Shown one piece after another: positions 1 to 8,612 of a stretch of 22,130 nucleotides of DNA; position 1 is the stretch's first letter; the number at the start of each line of letters is the position of its first letter. Origin of the DNA: Patescibacteria group bacterium UBA6489. GTDB taxonomy: Bacteria; Patescibacteriota; Gracilibacteria; BD1-5; UBA6164. A program made the position numbers and the translations under genes. The stretch covers positions 1-22,130 of the forward strand of contig DJMN01000022.1 of assembly GCA_002435385.1 (NCBI GenBank), written 5' to 3'. The notes beneath the pieces were generated by a model. That model had not been told where the DNA came from. It searched no databases and was given only the letters and a program-made list of their open reading frames with translations.

Positions 1-105
1 GATAGAAAATGTGATAAATGCTGAGTTGATATGAAAACAACATATTCACCAGATAGACCTGAAATAGTTTATTGTGAGAAGTGTTATAACGAGGTAGTTT
101 ATTAA
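1..105 (+). CDS. Cys-rich zinc-ribbon protein, 3' fragment (5' end outside window)
   Basis: Only the last 34 codons are present. They encode CDKC, then a TTYSPDRPEIVYC stretch and CEKC, ending in TAA. This matches the C-terminal zinc ribbon of the three complete paralogues that follow, almost residue for residue. The in-frame TGA after CDKC is at the position where a zinc ribbon carries Gly. Two CxxC pairs about 20 residues apart would bind one zinc ion. The stop codon abuts a palindromic element, as in the next two genes, so this is one more unit of the same tandem array. Function unknown. Confidence 0.85.
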
Positions 106-207
106 CCTCACCCTAGCCCTCTCCTCAAGGAGAGGGAACAAGTAAGTTTTATAATTTAATAAAAATCCTTATACCTCCTCTCCTTTAAGGAGAGGACTGA
201 GGTGAGG
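106..207. repeat. 102-bp intercistronic palindromic element, copy 1
   Basis: The element begins directly after the stop of the upstream gene. Its ends are inverted repeats CCTCACC (106-112) and GGTGAGG (201-207). Between them lie two hairpins, CCCTCTCCT/AGGAGAGGG (117-136) and CCTCTCCT/AGGAGAGG (177-195), joined by an AT-rich linker. The predicted fold is a three-way junction. The right end GAGGTGAGG is also the only Shine-Dalgarno-like sequence before the next ATG, at 219. It is much richer in GC than the surrounding DNA. Near-identical copies lie at 2001-2103 and 3882-3983. Confidence 0.85.
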
Positions 208-218
208 TTATTAAGCAT

Positions 219-2000
219 ATGCAAGAAAAAACAATACAAACCCAAACCTGTAAACACTGTAATTTAAACTTTGAAATTACAGATAGAGATTTGGAATTTT
301 ATGACAAAATTTCTCCAATTTTTAATTGAAAAAAATATCAGATTCCCACACCAACTTTATGCCCAGATTGCAGAACACAGAGAAGAATGACTTTTAGAAA
401 CGAAAGAAGTCTTTATAAAAGAAAATGCGATGCTACAGGGAAAAATATTATTTCAATGTATAGCCCTGATAAGAAAATAAAAGTATATGATCAAAGTTTT
501 TGGTGGAGTGATAAGTGGGATGCATTAGATTATTGAATTGACTTTGACTTCAATAAATCATTTTTTGAACAATTTTCTAATTTATTAAAAGAAGTTCCAC
601 AACCAAATGTATTTACAGAAAAAAATCAAAATTCGGATTACACTCAATACGAATGATCAAGCAAGGATTGTTATTTAATATGTTGATGATCAGGTAACGA
701 AAAATGTTTTTATTGAACCTACTACATGGATTCTAATACATGCTTTGATTGCTATTGGACTTGGAATTCTGAGAAATGTTATGAATTAGTTGAGTGTAAA
801 AATTGTTATAATTGTTTTTGGTCGGAGCATCTAGAATCTTGTTCTAATTGTTATTTCTCATATAACTTAAAATGATGTAAAAATTGTTTTATGTCAGGAA
901 ACCTAACCAATAAAGAATATTATATTAATAATAGAAAGTATCAAAAAGAAGAATATCAAAATATTGTGAATGAAATTTTAAAGACTAAAAAAGTCAGTGA
1001 AATAAAAGAACAATATTGAAACTTTAAGGAAAATCTTATAAGAAAAAATGTTTTGATACTAAACTCAGAGAAATGTATTTGAGATAATATTGATAACTCA
1101 AAAAAATGTTTTAATTGTTATCTTGTTGAAGAGTGAGATAATTGTAAATATTGTCATATTATTGCACGTTCCAAGGATTGTTACGATGTATATGTAGCAG
1201 GAATGATAGAGAAGTGTTATGAAATAAGTAGTTCATGAACTTATAACGTGAATGAATCAGAGGTAGAAGTTTTATTCTGAAATAGAGTAATATCATGTTA
1301 TAAAACATTATACTCATCAGTTTGTTTTCATTCCTCACACTTATTCTGATGTGTCTGACTCCGCAATAAACAATACTGTATCCTAAACAAACAATACACA
1401 AAACAAGAGTACAATGAATTAGTTCCCAAAATCATAAAACACATGCAAAGCTCGTCAGAATGGTGAGAATTTTTCCCATCCTCAATCTCTCCTTTTTGAT
1501 ACAATGAAACAGTAGCACAAGAATATTTTCCACTAACCCCTCCCTCAGTCCCTCCCCTTTCTGGAGAGGGAAGTAAGATGTTTCAATTTTCTCTTTCTCC
1601 TGGAAGGGGAAAGATGTCCGAAGGACAGATAGGGGTATCCAACTGGTCAGACTATGAACCACCAAAACCAAATGTAGAAAAAATAATACCAGCAGAAAAA
1701 TTACCAGAAAATATAAAAGACATTCCAGACGATATGCTAAATTGGGCAATTATGTGTGAAACTACTCAAAAACCATTCAGGATAATCAAACAAGAACTAG
1801 ATTTTTACAGAAAGCATAATCTCCCAATCCCAAGAAAACATCCAGACCAAAGACACCTAGAAAGAATGCAACTAAGAAATCCAAGAAAACTGTTTGATAG
1901 AAAATGTGATAAATGCTGAATAGATATAAAAACAACTTATTCACCAGATAGACCAGAAATAGTTTATTGTGAGAAGTGTTATGAAAAAGAGGTGTATTAA
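219..2000 (+). CDS. Cys-rich zinc-ribbon/solenoid protein, family copy A (593 aa)
   Basis: Function unknown; I recall similar uncharacterised proteins from Patescibacteria. N-terminal ribbon: C11/C14 and C48/C51, then RNERSLYKRKC. Two blocks of about 12-residue repeats follow (roughly residues 148-235 and 285-388), with the pattern CxxCYxSxxLxx. Each ends in a conserved NKxYxKEEY-type motif. Then come EWGEFFP, a 34-residue insert (440-473) encoded by a palindromic element, and a C-terminal ribbon with CDKC 563-566 and CEKC 584-587. No signal peptide or membrane segment is seen, so it is probably cytoplasmic. ATG 219 is chosen because MQE plus CKHC aligns with all paralogues and follows GAGGTGAGG. 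The frame contains many TGA (Gly) codons, so standard-code gene callers will split it. Confidence 0.88.
1536..1637 (+). repeat. In-frame palindromic element inside the coding sequence, copy A
   Basis: Exactly 102 bases (34 codons), GC-rich, inserted between codons for EYFPL and NWSDYEPP. Outer arms ACCCCT...GTCC (1536-1551) and GGACAGATAGGGGT (1623-1636) are imperfect inverted repeats. Inner hairpins are CCCTCCCC/GGAGAGGG (1550-1569) and CTTTCTCCT/AGGGGAAAG (1593-1613). It keeps the frame open and encodes a Pro/Ser/Gly-rich peptide beginning TPPSVPPLSGEG. Its Gly codons are GGA/GGG, not TGA. The paralogue at 20619 has an unrelated 10-residue spacer here. Comparable in concept to Rickettsia palindromic elements. 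Confidence 0.85.
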
Positions 2001-2103
2001 CCTCACCCTAGCCCTCTCCTTAGAGGAGAGGGAACAAGTAAGTTTTATAATTTAATAAAAATCCTTATGCCTCCTCTCCTCTAAGGAGAGGACTGAGGTG
2101 AGG
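2001..2103. repeat. Intercistronic palindromic element, copy 2 (103 bp)
   Basis: Same design as the element at 106-207: ends CCTCACC and GGTGAGG, two inner CCTCTCCT-type hairpins, and the linker AAGTAAGTTTTATAATTT. One extra base sits in the first hairpin loop region (CCTTAGAGG in place of CCTCAAGG). It starts immediately after the TAA of copy A, and its GAGGTGAGG end lies 11 bases before the ATG at 2115. Confidence 0.85.
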
Positions 2104-2114
2104 TTAATGAAGAT

Positions 2115-3881
2115 ATGCAAGAAGAAACAATACAAACTAAAACCTGCAAACACTGTAACTCAAATTTTGAAGTTACAGACAAAGATTTGGAATTTTATGA
2201 CAAAATTTCTCCAGTTTTTAATTGAAAAAAGTATCAGATTCCAACTCCTACATTATGTCCAAACTGTAGACAACAAAGAAGACTAAGCTTTAGAAATGAA
2301 AGAAATCTATACAAAAGAAAATGTGATGCCACTGGGAAAAATATTATTTCAATTTACTCTCCTGATAAAGAATTAAAAGTATATGATCAAGATTTCTGGT
2401 GGAGTGATAATTGGAATTCTTTAGACTATTGAGTTGACTTTGATTTTGATAAACCATTTTTTGAACAATTTAAAGAATTAATGAAAAAAGTACCAAGATG
2501 TTGAATTCTAAACTGATATAACGAAAATTCTCAATATACAAACCATTGATGGAAATCAAAAAATTGTTATTTATGTGTATGATTTTGACACCTAGAAGAC
2601 TGTTTTTATTCATCAAATCTTGAATATTGTAAAAATGTATCTGAATCGGATAACATATTCAATTCAGAAAATTGCTATGAATGTTTTTATGTTGAGAAAA
2701 CATTCTGATCTAAATATGTTTATTATTCAAAAAATATTATAAATTCATTTTGAATCTATAACTGTGATGGCTGTGAATACTGTATTTGATGTGTTAATTT
2801 GTCAAATAAAAAATATTATATATTCAATAAAAAATCAACTCCAGAAGAATATAAAAATTTTATAGATTGATTGAATAATTATTCTCAAATACAAAAGTTT
2901 TTAGAAGAATTTTTTAGATTTAAAAATACTTTACCACATAAGAACTTATTTAATCATAACACTACAGATAGCATATGAGATTGACTAACAAATACTAAAA
3001 ATTGTTATTATTGTTTTGATGGAAGTGACCTAGAAAATATAAAATACTGATATGAAGTTCGTTGAAACAAGAATTGTTACGATGTATCTATATGGTGAGA
3101 AAATCCAGAACGGATTTATGAATGACACTGTATAACATGAACAAAAATTTTATTCTGAACAGTAAACTGGTGATGAAATAATTTAATTTATTGTGATAAT
3201 TCTCTATGAAACTCAAAAGACTGTTTCTGATGTATTAGCTTAAAAAATAATCAATACTGCATTCTAAATAAACAATATACAAAACAAGAATACAATGAAC
3301 TCGTTTCCAAAATAATAGAACACATGCAACAAACTTGAGAATGGTGAGAGTTTTTCCCATCCTCAATCTCACCATTTTGATATAATGAAACAGTAGCTCA
3401 AGAATATTTTCCATTAACCCCTCCCTCAGTCCCTCCCCTTTCTGGAGAGGGAAGTAAGATGTTTCAATTTTCTCTTTCTCCTGGAAGGGGAAAGATGTCC
3501 GAAGGACAGATAGGGGTATTCAACTGGTCAGACCACGAACCACCAAAACCAAATGTAGAAAAAATAATACCAGCAAATAAATTACCAGAAAATATAAAAG
3601 ACATTCCAGATGATATACTAAATTGGGCAATTATGTGTGAAACTACTCAAAAACCATTCAGAATAATCAAACAAGAACTAGATTTCTACAGAAAACATAA
3701 TCTACCAATCCCAAGAAAACATCCAGACCAAAGACATCTTGAAAGAATGCAACTAAGAAATCCAAGAAAATTATTTGATAGAAAATGTGACAAATGTGAA
3801 ATTGAAATAAAAACTACATATTCTCCAGATAGACCTGAAATAGTTTATTGTGAAAAATGTTATGAGAAAGAGGTATGTTAA
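2115..3881 (+). CDS. Cys-rich zinc-ribbon/solenoid protein, family copy B (588 aa)
   Basis: Same architecture as the gene at 219: N-terminal ribbon C11/C14 and C48/C51, two solenoid-like repeat blocks, EWGEFFPSSISPFGYNET, palindrome-encoded insert at residues 435-468, and a C-terminal ribbon CDKC 558-561 with CEKC 579-582. The first ~110 and last ~150 residues are nearly identical to copy A, whereas the repeat blocks differ strongly and have fewer Cys (for example NSKNCYLC, LEYCKN, CDGCEYCICG). The Gly usually following CDKC is Glu here, and the last residue is Cys in place of Tyr. ATG 2115 follows the palindromic GAGGTGAGG. Function unknown; zinc binding is inferred from the Cys spacing only. 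Confidence 0.87.
3417..3518 (+). repeat. In-frame palindromic element inside the coding sequence, copy B
   Basis: Again exactly 102 bases, inserted at the same codon junction as in copy A (after EYFPL, before FNWSDHEPP). Bases are essentially identical to the copy at 1536-1637, including both inner hairpins and the ACCCCT/AGGGGT ends. Identity at the same site points to one insertion followed by gene duplication or gene conversion, not three independent insertions. Confidence 0.85.
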
Positions 3882-3983
3882 CCTCACCCTAGCTCTCTCC
3901 TCAAGGAGAGGGAACAAGTAAGTTTTATAATTTAATAAAAATCCTTATGCCTCCTCTCCTCTAAGGAGAGGACTGAGGTGAGG
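3882..3983. repeat. 102-bp intercistronic palindromic element, copy 3
   Basis: Ends CCTCACC (3882-3888) and GGTGAGG (3977-3983), two inner hairpins and the same linker as the copies at 106 and 2001. It starts one base after the TAA of the gene before and supplies GAGGTGAGG 11 bases before ATG 3995. Confidence 0.85.
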
Positions 3984-3994
3984 TTATTAAGCAT

Positions 3995-5779
3995 ATGCAA
4001 GAAAAAATAATACAAACTAAAACCTGCAAACACTGTAACTCAAACTTTGAAATTACAGACAGAGACTTGTTATTTTATGACAAAATTTCTCCAGTTTTTA
4101 ATTGAAAAAAATATCAAATTCCATCACCAAATCTATGTCCAGATTGTAGACAACAAAGCAGACTATTATGGAAAAATGATAGCCATCTATACAAAAGAAA
4201 ATGTGATGCAACAGGCAAAAATATACTTTCAATTTATTCTCCAGATAAAGATTTTAAAGTCTATAGTAACGAAATTTGGATGTGAGACACTTGGAATTCT
4301 CTAGACTATTGAAGAGACTTTGATTTTAATGGACCATTTTTTGAACAATTCAATGAATTACTAAAAGTTGTTCCCAGACAAAATATTTTTTTAGATAACT
4401 CTTGTGAAAATAGCAATTACTCAAACTCTGTTTATTGATGCAAAGATTGTTATTTACTATTCTCTTCTGGATCATCTAAAAAATGTTGTTTCTGAACAAG
4501 AATAAATTATTCAGAAAACTGCTTTGATTCCTTACTTTTAAAAAATTGTAATGACTGTTATGAATGCATAGAAGTTTTTTCTTCAAACAAATGTCAATTT
4601 TCAAGAAGATTATCAAATTGTAATAATTGTATTTTCTGTTTTGATTGCGATTGATGTGATAGCTGTTTTATGTCAGCGAACTTGAAAAATAAAAAATACT
4701 GTATTTACAATAAACAATACACAAAACAAGAGTACGAGGATAAAATAAAAGAATTAAATTTATGACACTACAATTTTTTACAAGATAGAAAAAATGATTT
4801 TAAAGACTATTTAGAAAAACAAATTCACAGAAATCAAAATGTGACATCCTCAGAAAATACAATAGGAGACAATATAAAAAATTCAAAAGACTCTTATTGT
4901 GTATTTGATTGAAGCGATTTAGAAGATGTAAAATATTCATATTTTGTAGATGATGTAAAAGACTCTGCTGATGTTAATTATTGAATTGATAATACCACTT
5001 TAAATTATTACACAATATTAACCTGAATAAATGCTCATAACATATTATTTTGCATTGATGTATGGCCAAATGTCTCAAACCTAATCTATTGTGAAAACTG
5101 TAATCATTGAGTTAGCAACTGTTTTTGATGTACTGGATTAAAATGAAAAGAATATTGTATTTTAAATAAACAATATACAAAACAAGAATATGAAGAGCTA
5201 GTATCCAAAATTATAGAACATATGCAAAAAACTTGAGAATGGTGAGAATTCTTTCCAAGTTATATAAGTCCATTTGGATACAATGAAACAATAGCACAAG
5301 AATATTTTCCATTAACCCCTCCCTCAGTCCCTCCCCTTTCTGGAGATGAAAGTAAGATGTTTCGATTTTCTCTTTCTCCTGGAAGGGAAAAGATGTCCGA
5401 AGGACAGATAGGGGTATTCAACTGGTCCACCTACGAACCACCAAAACCAAATGTAGAAAAGATAATTCCTGCAAATAAACTACCTGATGAAATAAAAGAC
5501 ATTCCAGACGATATTTTAAACTGGGCAATAAAATGTGAAGTTACAGATAAGCCATTTAGAATAACTAAACAAGAACTAGATTTTTACAGAAAACACAATC
5601 TCCCAATCCCAAGAAAACACCCAGACCAAAGACATATAGAAAAAATGCAACAAAGAAATCCTAGAAAATTATTTGATAGAAAATGTGATAAATGCTGAAT
5701 AGATATGAAGACAACTTATGCTTCTGATAGACCAGAAGTCGTTTATTGTGAGAAGTGTTATGAGAAAGAGGTTTATTAG
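3995..5779 (+). CDS. Cys-rich zinc-ribbon/solenoid protein, family copy C (594 aa)
   Basis: Third complete tandem copy. N-terminal ribbon C11/C14 and C48/C51 with SHLYKRKCDATGK; first repeat block very Cys-rich (CNDCYEC, CNNCIFCFDCDGCDSC); second block poorer in Cys, ending CFGCTGLKGKEYCILNKQY. Palindrome-encoded insert at residues 441-474. C-terminal ribbon CDKC 564-567 and CEKC 585-588, ending in TAG where copies A and B use TAA. The insert and C-terminal part carry more substitutions than in A and B (KCEVTDKPFRITK, TTYASDRPEVVYC), so this copy is the oldest or least homogenised of the three. Preceded by the palindromic element whose end forms the likely ribosome-binding site. Function unknown. 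Confidence 0.87.
5315..5416 (+). repeat. In-frame palindromic element inside the coding sequence, copy C (decaying stems)
   Basis: 102 bases at the same codon junction as in copies A and B. Substitutions weaken both inner stems: GGAGATGAAAG in place of GGAGAGGGAAG, and GGAAGGGAAAAG in place of GGAAGGGGAAAG. The reading frame is untouched. The pattern suggests that the encoded peptide is tolerated while the DNA palindrome itself is not maintained here. Confidence 0.8.
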
Positions 5780-5782
5780 AAT

Positions 5783-5823
5783 TGAAAATGCAAAATGTAA
5801 AATGGAAAGTAAGATTAAAAGTA
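5783..5823 (+). repeat. A-rich post-gene repeat (CAAAATG/AAAATGGAAAG type)
   Basis: Directly after the TAG lies a purine-rich stretch, GCAAAATGTAAAATGGAAAG and onward. Similar stretches follow the stop codons at 10100 (TACAAAATAGAAAGTGGAAA) and 18850 (AGAATAGAAAATGGAAAATA). No hairpin is evident. The likeness may be shared ancestry of the flanks or simple low complexity. Confidence 0.4.
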
Positions 5824-5868
5824 AGTACAGACACTCAACAAAGAACTTTAGTAAAGAAAAAATTGTAG

Positions 5869-6017
5869 CCTCTTTCTCCTGAGAAGGAGAAAGAATTTAT
5901 CCGAAGGTGTATCCTTTAGGACAAGATAGAGGTTTAACTAGAGGGAACAAGTAAGTTTTATAATTTAATAAAAATCCTTATGCATCCTCTCTTTTAGGAG
6001 AATATTGAAGTGAGGTT
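5869..6017. repeat. Composite of two palindromic elements, degenerate
   Basis: From 5869 to 5932 there is a compact palindrome: CCTCT...AGAGG ends, the strong hairpin CTTTCTCCT/AAGGAGAAAG and a small ATCC/GGA fold. It is followed at about 5938-6017 by the right three quarters of the intercistronic element seen at 106, 2001 and 3882 (GAGGGAACAAGTAAG, linker, TCCTCTCTTTTAGGAG, GTGAGG). The left arm of the older element is missing and the newer palindrome sits in its place. The rest of 5780-6104 holds no gene. Confidence 0.65.
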
Positions 6018-6047
6018 ATAAAAATCTCCATTAAAATTGAATAAATC

Positions 6048-6098
6048 CAAAAACTAGATATTCTCTTTTTATAAGAAAATATTTAGTTTTTTATTTTT
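6048..6098 (+). terminator. Hairpin with U-run just upstream of a start codon
   Basis: AAAACTAGATATTCTCTT pairs with AAGAAAATATTTAGTTTT in an ~18-bp stem with a few wobbles, loop TTTAT, followed by TTATTTTTTT. This looks like an intrinsic terminator. However, the U-run ends only about 7 bases before ATG 6105, and a near copy occupies the same position before ATG 8613. It could end transcription of the Cys-rich array, or act as a leader attenuator for the next gene. Confidence 0.6.
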
Positions 6099-6104
6099 TT
6101 GATT

Positions 6105-7589
6105 ATGAACAATCTAAACCATCGGCAAGATAAGATTAAAGAAAGAAGAAAAAAGACTGAATTTAGAGACTTTTTAAAAGAAATAGCAAGTTGGGATTCT
6201 TTCGTTTTTCACCGTAACAATTGACTAATCTCAAGATACCCAGATACAGGTAGAATCAAAGTCTGTTCAATAGAAAAGTTTAATGAAGAAATAGATAATT
6301 TATTAAAAAACTGAATAGACTACGATTTCTCAGAAAATTTTTTTTCTAATTTCAAGAAACTAGATAGAAGTATAGAACAACCTTGTTTACATCATCTATG
6401 AAAGAATGAAAATTCAGATTTTGCAAACGTAGTACATAATTCTAAAAATGTATATTTAAGTAATATAGTTACATTTTGATCAGAAAATATTTTTTATAGT
6501 ATCCTAGTTAGAATAAACTCAAAAAATATTTTTAACAGCCTATTTGTTTTTGATAACTCCGAAATAATCTATTTCTCTAGATGAATACTAAACTCATATA
6601 AAATATTTTATTCTTCATTTATAAGAAACTGTTCAAATATACGGTTTTCCTCAAATCTAACATGATGTTCAGAATGTATATTTTGTGATGACTTACAAAA
6701 CTCAAAATACTACATTAACAATAAAAAATACTCAAAAGAAGAATATTTTGAAGAAAAAGAAAAAATTCTAAATCAAAAAGAAAAATTCCCAGAGTTTCTT
6801 AGCAAATCAAGAAAACCATGACTAAATTACAATAGCACAAATGTCTCAGGTTGAGGAATTATAGAGTCTGAAAATATAGAAAATGGATATTTCATATCAA
6901 ACATAAAAAATTGAAAAAACTTAATGTTTTTATGATCTACAGTTTGAGCTGAAAACTTATTTGATAGTTTTCTATGATGAGAAGCTAATAAGGAAGTTTA
7001 TTGACTATGTTCAGGATGATGAGACGAAAATGTATACAACTGAGTAAATATCTGATTTTGTTCAAATATCTATTATTGTAAAACCATGGAAAGGTGTTCT
7101 CATTGCATCTGATGTATCTGACTAAAAAACAAATCATACTGCATCCTAAACAAACAATACACAAAAGAAGAATGGGAACACTTAGCAGATAAAATATTTG
7201 CTCAAATGGAAAAAGACTGAATTCTCTGAGAATTCTTTCCATGAGAACTAAATCCCCTTTATTTCAATGATACATTAGCTTGAATGATTTGAGATTTTAC
7301 AAAACAAGAAGTAGAAGAACAAGGTTATTTACGGAGAGATGAAGAGATAAAAGTAGATATACCAGAATGAGCCCAGATTATTGAAACTAAAGATTTACAA
7401 GATTTTCAGTGATTTGATAATGATTGAAATTGGCAAATAAATCCAGAAATATTAAAAAAAGTAATAAAAGATAAAAAGTGAAATTACTACAAAATAGTGA
7501 AAATGGAATATGATTTTTTAGTAAAATACTCTTTACCACTACCAGAAATTCACTGGATAGATAGAATGAAGTTAAATTTTGGAATATAA
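6105..7589 (+). CDS. Cys-poor solenoid protein, family variant D (494 aa)
   Basis: Related to the Cys-rich family but without the N-terminal CxxC ribbon: it opens with a basic stretch (NHRQDKIKERRKK) and FRDFLKEIASW. The middle has the same ~12-residue repeat with Ser/Asn replacing most Cys (NSKNVYLSN, NSYKIFYSS, NCSNIRFSSNL), a KNKSYCILNKQYTKEEW block and GEFFPGELNP. The C-terminus (YYKIVKMEYDFLVK, LPLPEIHW, DRM) aligns with the KPFRIIKQELDFYRK, LPIPRKHP, ERM segment of the Cys-rich copies and stops before the last two CxxC pairs. ATG 6105 is the first ATG after the hairpin and aligns with the paralogue at 8613. No Shine-Dalgarno sequence. TGA encodes about 30 glycines. Function unknown. Confidence 0.85.
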
Positions 7590-7597
7590 AATAAATT

Positions 7598-8536
7598 ATG
7601 AAATACACAAAGCCTATTTTTACACTAATTCTAATTACCCCCTTTCTCACAGAACTTTTGACATACAACATGCCAATAAATGTTTTTTTTAGTCCAATCC
7701 CATTTTTATGTCTAATTATAATTTATTGATTAGCAGTGTTGATTTTAAGAGAGTTTTCAATTATATTAAATACATGAGTTATAGGAATTTTCATATCAGG
7801 AATAGCCTATGGAATCTATAATGAATGAGTCATAGCAAAAACTTTATTTATGACAAATACTGTACCTATCGCAGAATCCTATGGAAATTATCACCTGATT
7901 TTATGAATCAACTTTGCCTTTTCTATATTTATTCTTAGCTGGCATGCCCTCCATTCTGTACTATTTCCAATAGTTATAGTTGATAGCTTATACCCCAATT
8001 TTAAAAATAAGAGATTTTTATCTAATAAAAAATTAATCATTATATCAGCAATAGTTTTATGATTAGGAATCTTTTCGTTTTTTACAAATTGAACTTCTCA
8101 ACCTTGAATTTATTTAATAATCTTCATCTTAATAATCACATCTCTCATTGGAATTTCCAAATATACAAATAAACCTAAACTAAATTTAGAGAAAAAAAGA
8201 AACTGGATTTTTCCAGTTCTATTATGAATACTTTTTATAATTATTTATTCTTTACTTTTACATAATCTGGGAAAAAATTGAGTTCAAATTTATGTCTTAT
8301 TTTTATCTGCAATAATTATCTTATTTGGGTTCTATAAAATACTAAAAACTAAATGATGATTATCATCAGAAAATTTAGCTTTATTTGGAATTGGAAGTTA
8401 TAGCTTCCACTCAATTTTTAATATTATCAAAGGAACAATAGAAGTAAAATATGATTTATTAATTACTGAAATAATTCTACTAATATTTCTTTTGTTTTTA
8501 ATTTTTCGTATAAGAAAGCAAAAAACATTAAATTAG
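7598..8536 (+). CDS. Polytopic membrane protein, uncharacterised family (312 aa)
   Basis: Eight to nine hydrophobic segments: near residues 5-50, 55-80, 105-135, 145-165, 168-190, 203-223, 228-250 and 285-308, with loops rich in Lys/Asn. Conserved-looking polar motifs are TELLTYNMP near the start, ILREF, GIAYGIYNEG and SWHALHSVLFPI. I recall this pattern from an uncharacterised membrane family in archaea and bacteria, but cannot name a function. It starts 8 bases after the preceding stop, so it is probably cotranscribed with the Cys-poor gene. It sits between two close paralogues of that gene, which makes a physical partnership possible but unproven. Several membrane-embedded glycines are TGA. 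Confidence 0.82.
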
Positions 8537-8556
8537 ACAAAAAATTGAATAAAACT

Positions 8557-8606
8557 GAAAACTAGATATTCTCTTTTTATGAGAAAAAATTTAGTTTTTT
8601 ATTTTT
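8557..8606 (+). terminator. Second copy of the hairpin with U-run upstream of a start codon
   Basis: AAAACTAGATATTCTC pairs imperfectly with GAGAAAAAATTTAGTTTT, followed by TTATTTTT. The block is almost identical to 6048-6098, including its distance of a few bases to the ATG (8613). Conservation of both hairpin and spacing before two paralogous genes argues for a leader role besides, or in place of, simple termination. Confidence 0.55.
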
Positions 8607-8612
8607 ATAAAT

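Noticed and set aside
1159..1401. Minus-strand ORF with hydrophobic residues
   Set aside because: Antisense to the second repeat block of copy A; no start signal and no conservation of its own in the other copies.
219..2000. Many in-frame TGA triplets that make the genes look like decayed pseudogenes
   Set aside because: They sit at glycine positions in recognisable motifs across unrelated proteins, and the frames end in TAA/TAG; recoding explains all of them. Selenocysteine is excluded because the positions are Gly and far too numerous.
1..5779. CRISPR-like array, from recurring near-identical blocks
   Set aside because: The repeats are ~102 bp and about 1.8 kb apart with coding sequence between them; no short direct repeats with uniform spacers and no cas genes.
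1..5779. Diversity-generating retroelement, suggested by conserved ends and variable middle
   Set aside because: No reverse transcriptase and no template repeat in the window, and the differences are not limited to adenine-type changes.
5780..6104. Small RNA gene or tRNA in the structured intergenic region
   Set aside because: The structure is explained by two palindromic elements and one hairpin; no tRNA-like arms or CCA/T-loop sequence seen.
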